In this document: positions 1 through 7,993 of the stretch, in pieces | Layout: each line of letters begins with the position of its first letter | How positions within the stretch are numbered: the first letter of the stretch is position 1 | Assembly (NCBI RefSeq): GCF_014385195.1 | Contig: NZ_JACRTG010000001.1 | Location: 23,323-87,322 of the forward strand | Direction: 5' to 3' | Source: Paratissierella segnis | GTDB taxonomy: Bacteria; Bacillota; Clostridia; Tissierellales; Tissierellaceae | Length of the DNA stretch: 64,000 bases | The notes under the pieces: model-generated | The model's input: the letters and a program-made list of their open reading frames with translations, nothing else | Databases searched by the model: none | What the model was told of the DNA's origin: nothing | Program-made: the position numbers and the translations under genes

Positions 1-596
1 CACTGTTTATTATAGGAGCAATAGTTTTGATGTTAAAGGGTACGGATGTATCAAAGGAGTTAATAGCAGCTGCGGGAACGCAAAATTTTATTATTTACAG
101 TATAATTGAATCCATAAAATTTGCTGCAGGTATTGCAGTAGTATTATTTGGCGTTAGATTATTTATTGGAGAATTAATACCAGCATTTAAAGGTATATCT
201 ACCAAAATTGTGCCCGGTGCTGTTCCGGCAATAGATGCTCCAATAGTATATCCATATGCTCCAAATGCAGTAATATTTGGGTTTTTAGGTGCATTTATTG
301 GTGGGCTAATATGGATGGTTATATTAGGAAATACCGTAGGGTATGTTTTTGTTCCAACAATGATAGTATTATTTTTCCATGGTGCTGCTGCAGGAGTATT
401 TGGGAATTTGACTGGTGGATATAAGGGGGCATTGTTAGGAGGATTCATTATAGCTACTATAGTAGCTATTGGACAATTCTATACAGTTATGTACTTACTT
501 CCTTCCACTATTCCAGATACAGCAGCTTGGGCAGCTGATACAGATATGTTTATAATTGGACCAGTACTTTACTTTATAACAAAGATATTTAGATAA
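1..596 (+). CDS. PTS ascorbate-type (SgaT/UlaA family) EIIC permease, 5' end outside window
   Basis: Membrane permease subunit of a phosphotransferase system; the family imports ascorbate or related sugar acids while EIIA/EIIB phosphorylate them. The frame is open from base 3 without an early stop, so the start lies upstream of the window and only the last 197 residues are seen. They are strongly hydrophobic, with several membrane helices and the family-like segment AIDAPIVYPYAPNA followed by glycine-rich helices. The genes downstream encode two amidohydrolase-type enzymes and a SIS protein, and a PTS-type regulator lies convergently, so the substrate is probably a sugar acid or lactone handled as its phosphate (inference). 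Family call is from remembered sequence features; the true substrate cannot be read. Confidence 0.85.
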   Translation, partial: LFIIGAIVLMLKGTDVSKELIAAAGTQNFIIYSIIESIKFAAGIAVVLFGVRLFIGELIPAFKGISTKIVPGAVPAIDAPIVYPYAPNAVIFGFLGAFIGGLIWMVILGNTVGYVFVPTMIVLFFHGAAAGVFGNLTGGYKGALLGGFIIATIVAIGQFYTVMYLLPSTIPDTAAWAADTDMFIIGPVLYFITKIFR

Positions 597-603
597 TAAA
601 TTT

Positions 604-640
604 CAAAGCAGAGTGGTGGGTTTCTCACTACTCTGCTTTG
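604..640 (+). other. Intercistronic stem-loop between permease and phosphotriesterase-family gene
   Basis: Fifteen base pairs close a 7-base loop; the left arm begins CAAAGCAGAGT and the right arm ends ACTCTGCTTTG, with one G-T wobble. No run of T follows, and the next gene's ribosome site GAGGGGGG starts directly at its foot. It looks like an mRNA stabiliser or partial terminator that sets the ratio of permease to enzyme. Confidence 0.6.
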
Positions 641-654
641 AGGGGGGTATAAAT

Positions 655-1650
655 ATGACATTCATTCGAACTCTTTTAGGAGATATACATCCTAAAAACT
701 TAGGAATAGTAAATGGTCATGAGCACATAATATGTAGTCCGCCTTACTGGGTTGAAAAAGGTGAGGATGATCTTATACTAGATAATACTGAGAAATCTCT
801 TGCCGATGTTTTAGACTTTAAAATGTATGGAGGAAATGCAATTGTAGATGCTACTGCTATAGACTACGGGAGAAATGTAGAAGAAGTAGCAAATATTTCT
901 AGATTATCTGGAATACACATTATAGGTACTGCCGGATTTAATAAGAGTTTTTTATGGAAAGCTAAAATTCCAGAACACTTAAAGGAATATACAGGTGAAT
1001 ATGAAACTTTTGAGGATATGATTGAAAAAAAATCTATAGAAAATTTGGTAGAAATGGTAAGAATGGAAATTGAAGTTGGATTAGAAGGAACAAATTACAA
1101 AGCGGGGCAAGTTAAATTTGGCACTGGATACAATTCCATAAATCCTCTTGAAATTAAAACCATAAAAGCAGCAGTCATGGTTCATAAATTAACGGGTGCT
1201 CCAGTACACTCCCATACTGAAGCAGGAACCATGGCAATAGAACAAATAGAGATACTTGAAAAAGAAGGAATGGATTTAAAAAACGTATCTTTTGGTCATA
1301 TGGATAGAAATATTGATTTATATTATTATGAACAAATAGCATCTACTGGTGCCTATCTATCTTTCGATGGATTGGGAAAGAACAAATATGGTCCTGAAAG
1401 TAATAGGATAAATGCAATAATTAATTTAATCAAAATGGGATATATAAATCAAATTTTACTAGGTGGAGATACAGCCAGAAAGTCTTATTACAGGAGTTAT
1501 GGATATGGTTTGGGTTTGGAATGGTTATTAAAAAGATGGATTCCACGATTCAGGATTGAATGCGAGAGAGAAGGGCTAGATAGTGAAGAAGTAGTAAACA
1601 AATTATTAATTGAAAATCCTAAAAGATATTTAACATTTAAAGAGGTGTAG
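655..1650 (+). CDS. Phosphotriesterase-family metal hydrolase (probable phospho-lactonase)
   Basis: Binuclear-metal TIM-barrel enzyme of the phosphotriesterase/Php group, 331 residues. Visible ligand set: the GHEH pair His22/His24, a lysine in QVKFGTG (Lys154) suited to carboxylation, His185/His187 in PVHSHTEAG, His215 in FGHMDRN and Asp272 in GGDTARKS. The start is the ATG 8 bases behind GAGGGGGG; an upstream in-frame TTG lies inside the stem-loop and is not preferred. Members next to PTS genes are known to open phosphorylated furanono-lactones, so a sugar lactone phosphate is the likeliest substrate (inference). It lies in one operon with the permease, a creatininase-family enzyme and a SIS protein. 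Confidence 0.85.
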   Translation: MTFIRTLLGDIHPKNLGIVNGHEHIICSPPYWVEKGEDDLILDNTEKSLADVLDFKMYGGNAIVDATAIDYGRNVEEVANISRLSGIHIIGTAGFNKSFLWKAKIPEHLKEYTGEYETFEDMIEKKSIENLVEMVRMEIEVGLEGTNYKAGQVKFGTGYNSINPLEIKTIKAAVMVHKLTGAPVHSHTEAGTMAIEQIEILEKEGMDLKNVSFGHMDRNIDLYYYEQIASTGAYLSFDGLGKNKYGPESNRINAIINLIKMGYINQILLGGDTARKSYYRSYGYGLGLEWLLKRWIPRFRIECEREGLDSEEVVNKLLIENPKRYLTFKEV

Positions 1651-1651
1651 T

Positions 1652-2377
1652 ATGTATAAAGTAAGTGATTACAATTCAGGAAATATAATGGATGCGTTTG
1701 AGGAAAAGAAAAATGTAATCTTACCCCTTGGAGCCATAGAGGCACATTCAGATCATTTACCCTTATCAACAGATATTCTGCTGGTTGAAAAATATACTTT
1801 ACGTCTAGCAGAGATGACAAATTCTCTGGTTCTTCCTGTTATGCCTTTTGGACAAGTATGGAGCCTTTCCGAGGCACCGGGGAGCATAAATATTAAAGAA
1901 GAAAACCTTGTGGGAGTTTTAGTTGATATTATAGAAAGCCTTAACAAAAATGGAGTTAAAATGGTTACTTTAATATCATCACATTTTGGTAACTCCAATG
2001 TAATGAAAACTGCTGCCAGAATAGCATATGAGAAGTATCCAATAAAGGTAATATATTTCATCTATCCAGGTATAGATGAAGTTAAGGATGAGTTTATAAA
2101 CCTAAATGATCATCATTTCTTTTTACATGCTTGTGAGGTAGAAACATCAATGATGTTATATGCAGCTAGTGAACATGTCAATATGGATAAAGCTAAAAAA
2201 GGTACTATGAAGGTTCCAAAGGATGTGGATTATACTCCGGTTAAATGGACGGAGTTTAGCGATAATTATATTATAGGAGATGCAAGATTGGCTACGAAGG
2301 AAAAAGGAGAAAATGTATTTAGGCATATACTGAAAAAAGCATCTGATATTATTCTATTGGAAAAATCCAAACTATAA
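1652..2377 (+). CDS. Creatininase-family amidohydrolase
   Basis: Member of the creatininase/creatinine amidohydrolase family, 241 residues, normal length. Metal-ligand pattern is present: Glu30, His32 and Asp41 in AIEAHSDHLPLSTD, then SSHFGNSN around His111 and HACEVETS with Glu162. The canonical HGNGGN loop is altered to HFGNSN. The ATG lies one base after the stop of the preceding gene behind AGAGGTG, so the two are translationally linked. The family includes enzymes that hydrolyse cyclic amides and related rings; in this operon it probably works on the same ring or amide compound as the lactonase-like neighbour. Exact substrate unknown. Confidence 0.8.
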   Translation: MYKVSDYNSGNIMDAFEEKKNVILPLGAIEAHSDHLPLSTDILLVEKYTLRLAEMTNSLVLPVMPFGQVWSLSEAPGSINIKEENLVGVLVDIIESLNKNGVKMVTLISSHFGNSNVMKTAARIAYEKYPIKVIYFIYPGIDEVKDEFINLNDHHFFLHACEVETSMMLYAASEHVNMDKAKKGTMKVPKDVDYTPVKWTEFSDNYIIGDARLATKEKGENVFRHILKKASDIILLEKSKL

Positions 2378-2389
2378 GGGGGGTTAGCT

Positions 2390-3130
2390 TTGAGATTTGA
2401 GTATATTGACAAAATCAAACAAATACTTAAAGATGTTGAAGAACTTGAGAGTGAAAATATTATAAAGTCTTGTGAAATCCTTGTGGATGCAATATTGAAT
2501 AAGAAATCCATATTTATATTTGGAGCGTCGCATGCTGGCATATTGGCAGAAGAAGTGTATTATAGAGCAGGTGGGCTGGTACTATTTAATCCAATATTTG
2601 CTAAGGGACTCTCTCTAGATACAAGTCCTATTTCTCTTACGAGTCAGATGGAAAGATTAGAAGGCTATGGAACATTACTGGCTGAAAAGACACCTATAAA
2701 ATCGGGGGATGTGGTATTTATTCATTCAGTTTCAGGAAGGAACCCTGTTAGCATAGAGTTAGCAATTGAATCTAAAAGAAAGGGTGCTAAGATTATTGCT
2801 ATTACAAATTTAACATATTCAAAATCTGTATTATCAAGGCATAAATCCAATAAAAATTTATATGAAGTAACGGATTTGGTGATAGACAATCATGGAGATA
2901 TTGGAGATGCTGCTATAGAAATAAAAGGCCATCGGCAAAAGGTAGGGGCTACTTCTACTGTAATTGGAGCAACTATATTAAATACTATAGTAACGGAGGT
3001 TACAAAAATACTTATAGACATGGGTATAGATGTTCCACCTGTTTTCTATAGTGCGAATTTAGATGGTGGAGATGAAAAAAATAAAAAGATAATAGACGAA
3101 TATAAAGATGTAATTCACTATGAGCTATAG
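2390..3130 (+). CDS. SIS-domain phosphosugar-binding protein
   Basis: Sugar-isomerase (SIS) domain protein, 246 residues. The phosphosugar loop is seen in FIFGASHAG (about residues 43-51) and the serine-rich HSVSGRNP segment (about 117-124). Start is a TTG, chosen because GGGGGG ends 6 bases before it and no ATG fits. Resembles stand-alone SIS proteins related to N-acetylmuramate-6-phosphate etherase. As the last gene of the operon it may isomerise or sense the phosphorylated product made by the upstream enzymes; this role is inferred from position only. Confidence 0.8.
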   Translation: MRFEYIDKIKQILKDVEELESENIIKSCEILVDAILNKKSIFIFGASHAGILAEEVYYRAGGLVLFNPIFAKGLSLDTSPISLTSQMERLEGYGTLLAEKTPIKSGDVVFIHSVSGRNPVSIELAIESKRKGAKIIAITNLTYSKSVLSRHKSNKNLYEVTDLVIDNHGDIGDAAIEIKGHRQKVGATSTVIGATILNTIVTEVTKILIDMGIDVPPVFYSANLDGGDEKNKKIIDEYKDVIHYEL

Positions 3131-3142
3131 AAATAGGAAATA

Positions 3143-3175
3143 AATACCTAAGATTTTATTAAATTCTTGGGTATT
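3143..3175 (+). terminator. Terminator hairpin between convergent SIS and cutC genes
   Basis: Arms AATACCTAAGA and TCTTGGGTATT form 11 pairs with one wobble around an 11-base AT loop, followed by a T-rich stretch. It lies in the 49-base gap between two converging genes. Confidence 0.6.
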
Positions 3176-3179
3176 GATT

Positions 3180-3896
3180 TTAATTATTTCTAATCGAACT
3201 TAAAATATTATTTAAGATATGTTTAGATACTTTTAGATATTTTTCGTTTGTAGAAGGATCAACTGCATATTCTTTTGCTGAAAAGTGAATGAATTTGCAT
3301 TTAGTTGTATTAAGTAGTCTTGAAACATTTCCTGCATTTACTCCGCCTGCCGGTGATATAGTAATCTTATCTCCATATTTTTCTTGAAGATAAGTGATCA
3401 TTTCCATTCCTTTTAATATATCACCACTGTGATTTCCACCTTCAGTTAAGACTCGATCAACCCCTAGATCTATTAATTGGATTATACTTTCCTCTAGATC
3501 TCTTGAAAAATCAAACGCTTTATGAAAAACTACTTCTTTTGTTCCAATAACGTCAACCATTCTTTTGATATACTCTTTATTTAATTCTCTATTGGATTGT
3601 AAGGATCCGAATACTATACCATCGGCACCATTTTTTAAGAGCAATTTAGCGTCTTCTAACATTATTTGTAAATCATATTCATTATAAGAGAAACCGGCTC
3701 CCCTTGTTCTGATAATAGTTACTATTGGTAGGGAACACAGTTGTTTAGCCTTCCTAAGAGTACTTATAGTAGGTGTAAGACCAATCAACTCCATGGCTTG
3801 ATTTAACTCTATTTGATCGACTCCTTCAGCTTCAGATGCAGTTATAACATCTTCCAGCGAGCCACACATTATTTCTACTTTAATTCCATTTATCAT
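3180..3896 (-). CDS. cutC: CutC-family protein
   Basis: TIM-barrel protein of the CutC family, 238 residues, full length. Typical marks are VEIMCGSLEDVITA near the N-terminus, IELNQAMELIGLTP, the TIIRTRGAGFSYN loop, VVFHKAFD and TEGGNHSG. CutC was named for copper homeostasis in E. coli, but the copper role is disputed and the reaction is unknown. Here it follows the PTS-type regulator on the minus strand and faces the sugar operon, which favours a metabolic rather than a copper role (inference). Confidence 0.85.
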   Translation of the reverse strand: MINGIKVEIMCGSLEDVITASEAEGVDQIELNQAMELIGLTPTISTLRKAKQLCSLPIVTIIRTRGAGFSYNEYDLQIMLEDAKLLLKNGADGIVFGSLQSNRELNKEYIKRMVDVIGTKEVVFHKAFDFSRDLEESIIQLIDLGVDRVLTEGGNHSGDILKGMEMITYLQEKYGDKITISPAGGVNAGNVSRLLNTTKCKFIHFSAKEYAVDPSTNEKYLKVSKHILNNILSSIRNN

Positions 3897-3976
3897 ATTA
3901 ACACCACCCTTATTTGATAAAGAATTAATTTTATTGATTATACGTATATAAGTATTTACTGCTGTTTTGGCACTTA

Positions 3977-6007
3977 TTAAAATTTTGAAATAATATTGTA
4001 TATCTTTTTAGGGGTATCAGCTTTTCTTAAATTGATCATTGATTTTTTATTTTCAAATAACTTGATTAACTTTGTTAGTATATTCATGTAATTATCTTTA
4101 GAGGAAGCTATGGTAAAAATTAAAAAAGCTGTTTTATCGTTTTGAAAATTTACTTCCTTGTTTAACTTTAGAATACTTATACCAAAATCCAATACCCCAT
4201 CCTCTTCCCTAGCATGTGCTAAAGCTACACCTGGGTGAATTATTATATATGGACCATATCTTTCAATATTATTTAGCATAGCTTCTATATAGCTTTTTGA
4301 TATTAGCCTTTTATCTAATAGAGGGTTTGCAGAGAGGCGTATAGCTTCTTTCCAATTATTTGCACAGTCACAAACTTGAATATTTGAAATATCAACGAGT
4401 CCGCCGAGTTTTATATCTATTTTTTGGGAACTATAAATATTATATGATAGTGCATTTGAACTTACATTAATTATTTCTTTAGTAAGATCTTTTTTAACTT
4501 TTTCATCAATATTTGAACTATTTATAATGCTAACGATTTCATCTATTGTGTTATTACTAACGACTTTATTAAAGGAATTAATATGTTGGAAAATTCTAAT
4601 TTTATCGTATTCAGAAAGAATTGGGTGAACATGCAATACTGGACATGATAGTTGAGCTTCAATTGGTATTGTCGTTAATATTAGATCAATATGACCATAT
4701 TCATTAAATTCATCGACAGTGCTACATTGGATTATACTAGCGGTATCAATTAATAATTCAACTTCTTTTTTCAATAGACTAGAAGTTGTGACACCATTGG
4801 GACACATAACAAGGATTTTTATTGGGTCATCCTTTTTCGAATCGATTTCAGTAAAATGTAATGCAAAGTGTAAAGTAATAAAAGCTATTTCATCTGCTAT
4901 AAGGCATCTGTGGAAGTAATTCTCCAGATGGTGGCTTACAACTTTTACTAAATTATATATATAGTTGTATTTATTCTTAACTTCATTTAAAAAAGGATTT
5001 GTTATTATTAAACCATTCTCATATCTAAATTTAGAAGACATTATATGCGCAGTTAATCCTTTGATAAGTTTAGCTCGGTTTTTAAAATTAGTCATGCTTA
5101 TCAATTCTAAATCTGATACCATTGATGAAACGATACTCCGAACTTCCTGTTTTGTATTAGAATCATCATTTTCATTAGACAACTTGCTAAGTTTATTATC
5201 ATTTATTAGGTGAAAAGCTATATAGCCGACGAAATTATTATTCTTATTATTAAGTCTTTCATATATGAATCTAAATTCAGGTTGTTCCATTATAAAATCT
5301 AGCAACTCTTTGGAAAAGATAACATATTCTCTTTCTTCGATTCTATAGAAAAATATTGATAGCACATCAATTATTTCGTTAAATGAATTAGGCTGGAATC
5401 TTTTATTCATTTCCCATAATAAATCTTCATAGAACTTTGATTTTTCTGAAATAAACAGATCTTTGAAAGAAGGGATTTTTATTATTTTTCTTAGCTCCAT
5501 AATACTGTGCAAGAAAACTATTCTAATAATTTTCTCATCACCTGTGAAATAATATCCCTTATTATTGTCGTTGTTTAAAGATATTTCATATGTTTTACAT
5601 AATAAACGAAGTGTAACAAAATCATTTAAGATAGTAGTTTTGCTTACATTTAAAATGTCAGCTATTAATTCAAGCGTCAGACATCTTTTATCTGTTATAA
5701 TTAGGAACACGTAAAACCATTTGCGCTCTTCAGGTGAAAGAATATAGTTATCCATATTATGTTTTAAAATATTTAATAGCTCATCAATATTTTCTCTATC
5801 CCTTTCACTAATACTAATTCCTTTATTTCTTACAGTAGAAAGTTCATCCAGATTATTTTGGGATAAACATTCATTGATTATTGCAAGGTCATTGTACAGA
5901 GTTCTTCTAGATATGGAAACGTGATTTTCTATTATATCAAGGGGAATATAGCCATCACTTTTCGAAATAAGTGAAAGTATTTGTAAAATTCTTTTTGTAA
6001 TATACAT
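3977..6007 (-). CDS. PRD-containing PTS-type transcription regulator (MtlR/BglG class)
   Basis: Multi-domain sugar-operon regulator, 676 residues. Order: N-terminal winged HTH (1-60), second HTH region (about 85-140), two PRD modules (about 190-390, with His321 and His380/His384 as likely phospho-sites), an EIIB-like domain with the P-loop cysteine Cys402 in MCPNGVTTSS, and an EIIA-like domain (about 530-676) with the IIIHPGVALAHAR signature (His591/His598). Such proteins read PTS phosphorylation state to switch a nearby operon, here most likely the permease/hydrolase operon. AAGGGGTG precedes the ATG. Divergent from cvfB, with an inverted repeat just upstream. Confidence 0.9.
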   Translation of the reverse strand: MYITKRILQILSLISKSDGYIPLDIIENHVSISRRTLYNDLAIINECLSQNNLDELSTVRNKGISISERDRENIDELLNILKHNMDNYILSPEERKWFYVFLIITDKRCLTLELIADILNVSKTTILNDFVTLRLLCKTYEISLNNDNNKGYYFTGDEKIIRIVFLHSIMELRKIIKIPSFKDLFISEKSKFYEDLLWEMNKRFQPNSFNEIIDVLSIFFYRIEEREYVIFSKELLDFIMEQPEFRFIYERLNNKNNNFVGYIAFHLINDNKLSKLSNENDDSNTKQEVRSIVSSMVSDLELISMTNFKNRAKLIKGLTAHIMSSKFRYENGLIITNPFLNEVKNKYNYIYNLVKVVSHHLENYFHRCLIADEIAFITLHFALHFTEIDSKKDDPIKILVMCPNGVTTSSLLKKEVELLIDTASIIQCSTVDEFNEYGHIDLILTTIPIEAQLSCPVLHVHPILSEYDKIRIFQHINSFNKVVSNNTIDEIVSIINSSNIDEKVKKDLTKEIINVSSNALSYNIYSSQKIDIKLGGLVDISNIQVCDCANNWKEAIRLSANPLLDKRLISKSYIEAMLNNIERYGPYIIIHPGVALAHAREEDGVLDFGISILKLNKEVNFQNDKTAFLIFTIASSKDNYMNILTKLIKLFENKKSMINLRKADTPKKIYNIISKF

Positions 6008-6046
6008 TTATTTTCACCCCTTAAATAGATGATAACTTATTTTATT

Positions 6047-6066
6047 TATAAATGACAGGTCATTTA
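6047..6066. promoter_or_regulatory. Inverted repeat upstream of the PTS-type regulator, candidate operator
   Basis: Perfect 9-base arms ATAAATGAC and GTCATTTAT around AG, 40 bases before the regulator start. Possible binding site for autoregulation; no protein assignment can be made from the sequence alone. Confidence 0.4.
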
Positions 6067-6196
6067 TTTGCGCGATTAATGTGCAATTTTTAATATATCA
6101 TATTTGTACGGGTGAATGTTAAAATATAGTGAAATATCGAAAACTTACCCAAGTATAAGTTTAAGGATATGTGTAAACCGTAAATAGTATTGCTAA

Positions 6197-6225
6197 TTGT
6201 GAATTGGGTATACTTGTGGTAAAAT
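6197..6225 (+). promoter_or_regulatory. Promoter of cvfB
   Basis: TTGTGA, 17-base spacer, TAAAAT, ending 32 bases before the cvfB ATG. Matches the main sigma factor consensus well. Confidence 0.6.
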
Positions 6226-6257
6226 AAAGCTATTAATAGGAGGATGGGTGTATTATA

Positions 6258-7106
6258 ATGATAAACTTAGGTGAATATCAAGAATTAATTATAAAAAGAT
6301 TTACATCAGTAGGTGCATTTCTAAACGTAGAAGATTCAGAAGAAGATTCAAAAGAGGAAGATGTGCTGCTTCCAAAAGCACAAATTCCAAAAGATGCAAA
6401 AATAGGTGATGCAATTGAAGTATTTATCTATAAGGATTCCAAAGATAGAACAATAGCTACAGTCAAAAAGCCCAAAATAGCCATTGGAGAGCTTGCTCAT
6501 TTAACAGTAGTTAGCAAGTCAAAAATAGGTTCATTTCTCGACTGGGGGTTGGAGAAAGATTTGTTCCTACCATTTAGTGAGACAGTAGGTTCTGTAGTCG
6601 TTGGTAAAAGCTACTTGGTTGGTGCGTATGTGGACAAATCAAATAGAATATGCGGGACGATGAAGGTAAAAGACTTGCTCATAAAAGATTCTCCCTATAA
6701 GGAAAATGAATGGGTGGAAGGTACTGTCTATAGCATCAATAGAGATATCGGTGCATTTGTCGCAGTAGAAGATAAATATGATGGGCTAATACCTAACAGG
6801 GAATTGTATGGAGCACATGAAGTAGGCGAAACCATCGAAGTAAGAGTAAACAAGGTTTTAGAGGACGGTAAATTGGACCTTAGTTTAAGAGATAGGGCAC
6901 ATTTGCAGATGGATGAGGATGCAAAGATTATACTAGATAAATTAAGCGAAAACAAAGGAACATTAAATTTAAATGACCACAGTTCTCCGGAACAAATTAA
7001 AAAGGTACTAAACATGAGTAAATCCGGATTCAAACGAGCAATTGGAAAACTATACAAAGAAGAAATAATTGAAATTACTAACAAGGGCATTAAATTTAGG
7101 GATTAA
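6258..7106 (+). CDS. cvfB: S1 RNA-binding protein CvfB (YitL family)
   Basis: RNA-binding protein of 282 residues. It has tandem S1-type OB folds (seen as GSFLDWGLEKDLFLPF at about 95-110, and GTVYSINRDIGAFVAVED near 160-177) and a C-terminal winged-helix part ending KSGFKRAIGKLYKEEIIEI. Length and ending match the CvfB/YitL family, which modulates RNA turnover and virulence factor expression in Gram-positive bacteria. Own promoter; GGAGG precedes the ATG by about 12 bases. Chromosomal core gene. Confidence 0.9.
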   Translation: MINLGEYQELIIKRFTSVGAFLNVEDSEEDSKEEDVLLPKAQIPKDAKIGDAIEVFIYKDSKDRTIATVKKPKIAIGELAHLTVVSKSKIGSFLDWGLEKDLFLPFSETVGSVVVGKSYLVGAYVDKSNRICGTMKVKDLLIKDSPYKENEWVEGTVYSINRDIGAFVAVEDKYDGLIPNRELYGAHEVGETIEVRVNKVLEDGKLDLSLRDRAHLQMDEDAKIILDKLSENKGTLNLNDHSSPEQIKKVLNMSKSGFKRAIGKLYKEEIIEITNKGIKFRD

Positions 7107-7170
7107 GGGTAATATAAATAATTGCAATATCCTATTTATAGCACAATAATTATTAAGGGAGGAGTTTCCA

Positions 7171-7491
7171 ATGATAATAACTACAACACCAACAATTCAA
7201 GGTAAAGAAATTATAGAATACAAAAATATAGTATTCGGTGAAGTTATATCCGGGGTTGATTTTATAAAAGACATTGCAGCAGGGCTTTCAAATTTCTTTG
7301 GAGGTAGATCAAATACTTATGAAGGTGAATTGATAAAAGCAAGAGAGGATGCAATAAAAGAAATGGAGTCAAGAGCTTTGCAATTAGGAGCCAATGCTGT
7401 GGTAGGTGTAGATATAGATTATGAAGTATTGGGTTCCGGTAACGATATGTTGATGGTAACAGCTTCAGGTACTGCAGTAGTAGTGAAATAA
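7171..7491 (+). CDS. YbjQ/UPF0145-family protein
   Basis: Small oligomeric protein, 106 residues, recognised by MIITTTPTIQGKEI at the start, the GGRSNTYE loop and REDAIKEMESRALQLGANAVVGVD. The family is widespread and called heavy-metal-binding-like from its fold, but its function is not established. GGGAGG lies ahead of the ATG. Followed by a strong terminator, so it is the last gene of its unit. Confidence 0.85.
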   Translation: MIITTTPTIQGKEIIEYKNIVFGEVISGVDFIKDIAAGLSNFFGGRSNTYEGELIKAREDAIKEMESRALQLGANAVVGVDIDYEVLGSGNDMLMVTASGTAVVVK

Positions 7492-7524
7492 TAGAATTTG
7501 GCATGAAAGTGCTTTATTAAAGAG

Positions 7525-7555
7525 AATAATGGGTGCAGTGCATCCATTATTTTTG
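7525..7555 (+). terminator. Intrinsic terminator after the YbjQ-family gene
   Basis: Long self-complementary arms AATAATGGGTGCA and TGCATCCATTATT, followed by TTTTTG. The folded loop would open a few central pairs. Confidence 0.8.
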
Positions 7556-7583
7556 TATACTAAATAGTTGAAGGAATTAATAA

Positions 7584-7592
7584 TGGTATAAT
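7584..7592 (+). promoter_or_regulatory. Extended -10 promoter of the ArsC-family gene
   Basis: TGGTATAAT, an extended -10 element, 32 bases before the ATG; the -35 region is weak, as is usual with this type. Confidence 0.45.
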
Positions 7593-7624
7593 ATACAAAT
7601 AAACATAAAATACGGAGGAAGATT

Positions 7625-7993
7625 ATGAAATATATATTTATTTGTTATCCGAGATGCACAACTTGTAAAAAGGCAAAGGATTGGCTGGATAAAAATAATA
7701 TAGAATATGATGAACGAAATATAAAAGAAAATAATCCAAGCAAGAGCGAACTAAAAGAATGGATTTCTAAGAGCGGGAAGCCTATTAAAAAATTTTTCAA
7801 TACAAGTGGAACACTATATAGAGAACTCAATGTAAAGGATAAACTTCCAAATATGAATGAAGATGAACAAATTGAATTGCTTTCAACTGACGGAATGTTG
7901 GTAAAAAGACCTATATTGGTTGGAGAGAATACAGTTTTAGTAGGATTTAAAGAAGATGCATGGAGTAGTCTGGGAGGCAAAGATGGGATTTAA
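7625..7993 (+). CDS. ArsC/Spx-family thioredoxin-fold protein
   Basis: Protein of 122 residues with the CxxC redox motif Cys11-Thr-Thr-Cys14 in YPRCTTCKKAK and the family pattern GTLYRELN then VKRPILV near the C-terminus. Members are arsenate reductases, Spx-like regulators or uncharacterised YffB-like reductases; the sequence does not decide, and no ars genes are nearby. ACGGAGGA precedes the ATG. Its stop overlaps the start of rlmD by 11 bases, so the two are co-translated. Confidence 0.85.
   Translation: MKYIFICYPRCTTCKKAKDWLDKNNIEYDERNIKENNPSKSELKEWISKSGKPIKKFFNTSGTLYRELNVKDKLPNMNEDEQIELLSTDGMLVKRPILVGENTVLVGFKEDAWSSLGGKDGI

Noticed and set aside
3180..3896. CutC as evidence of copper resistance
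   Set aside because: No copper pump, chaperone or copper regulator is nearby; the gene is bound to a sugar-type regulator and operon.
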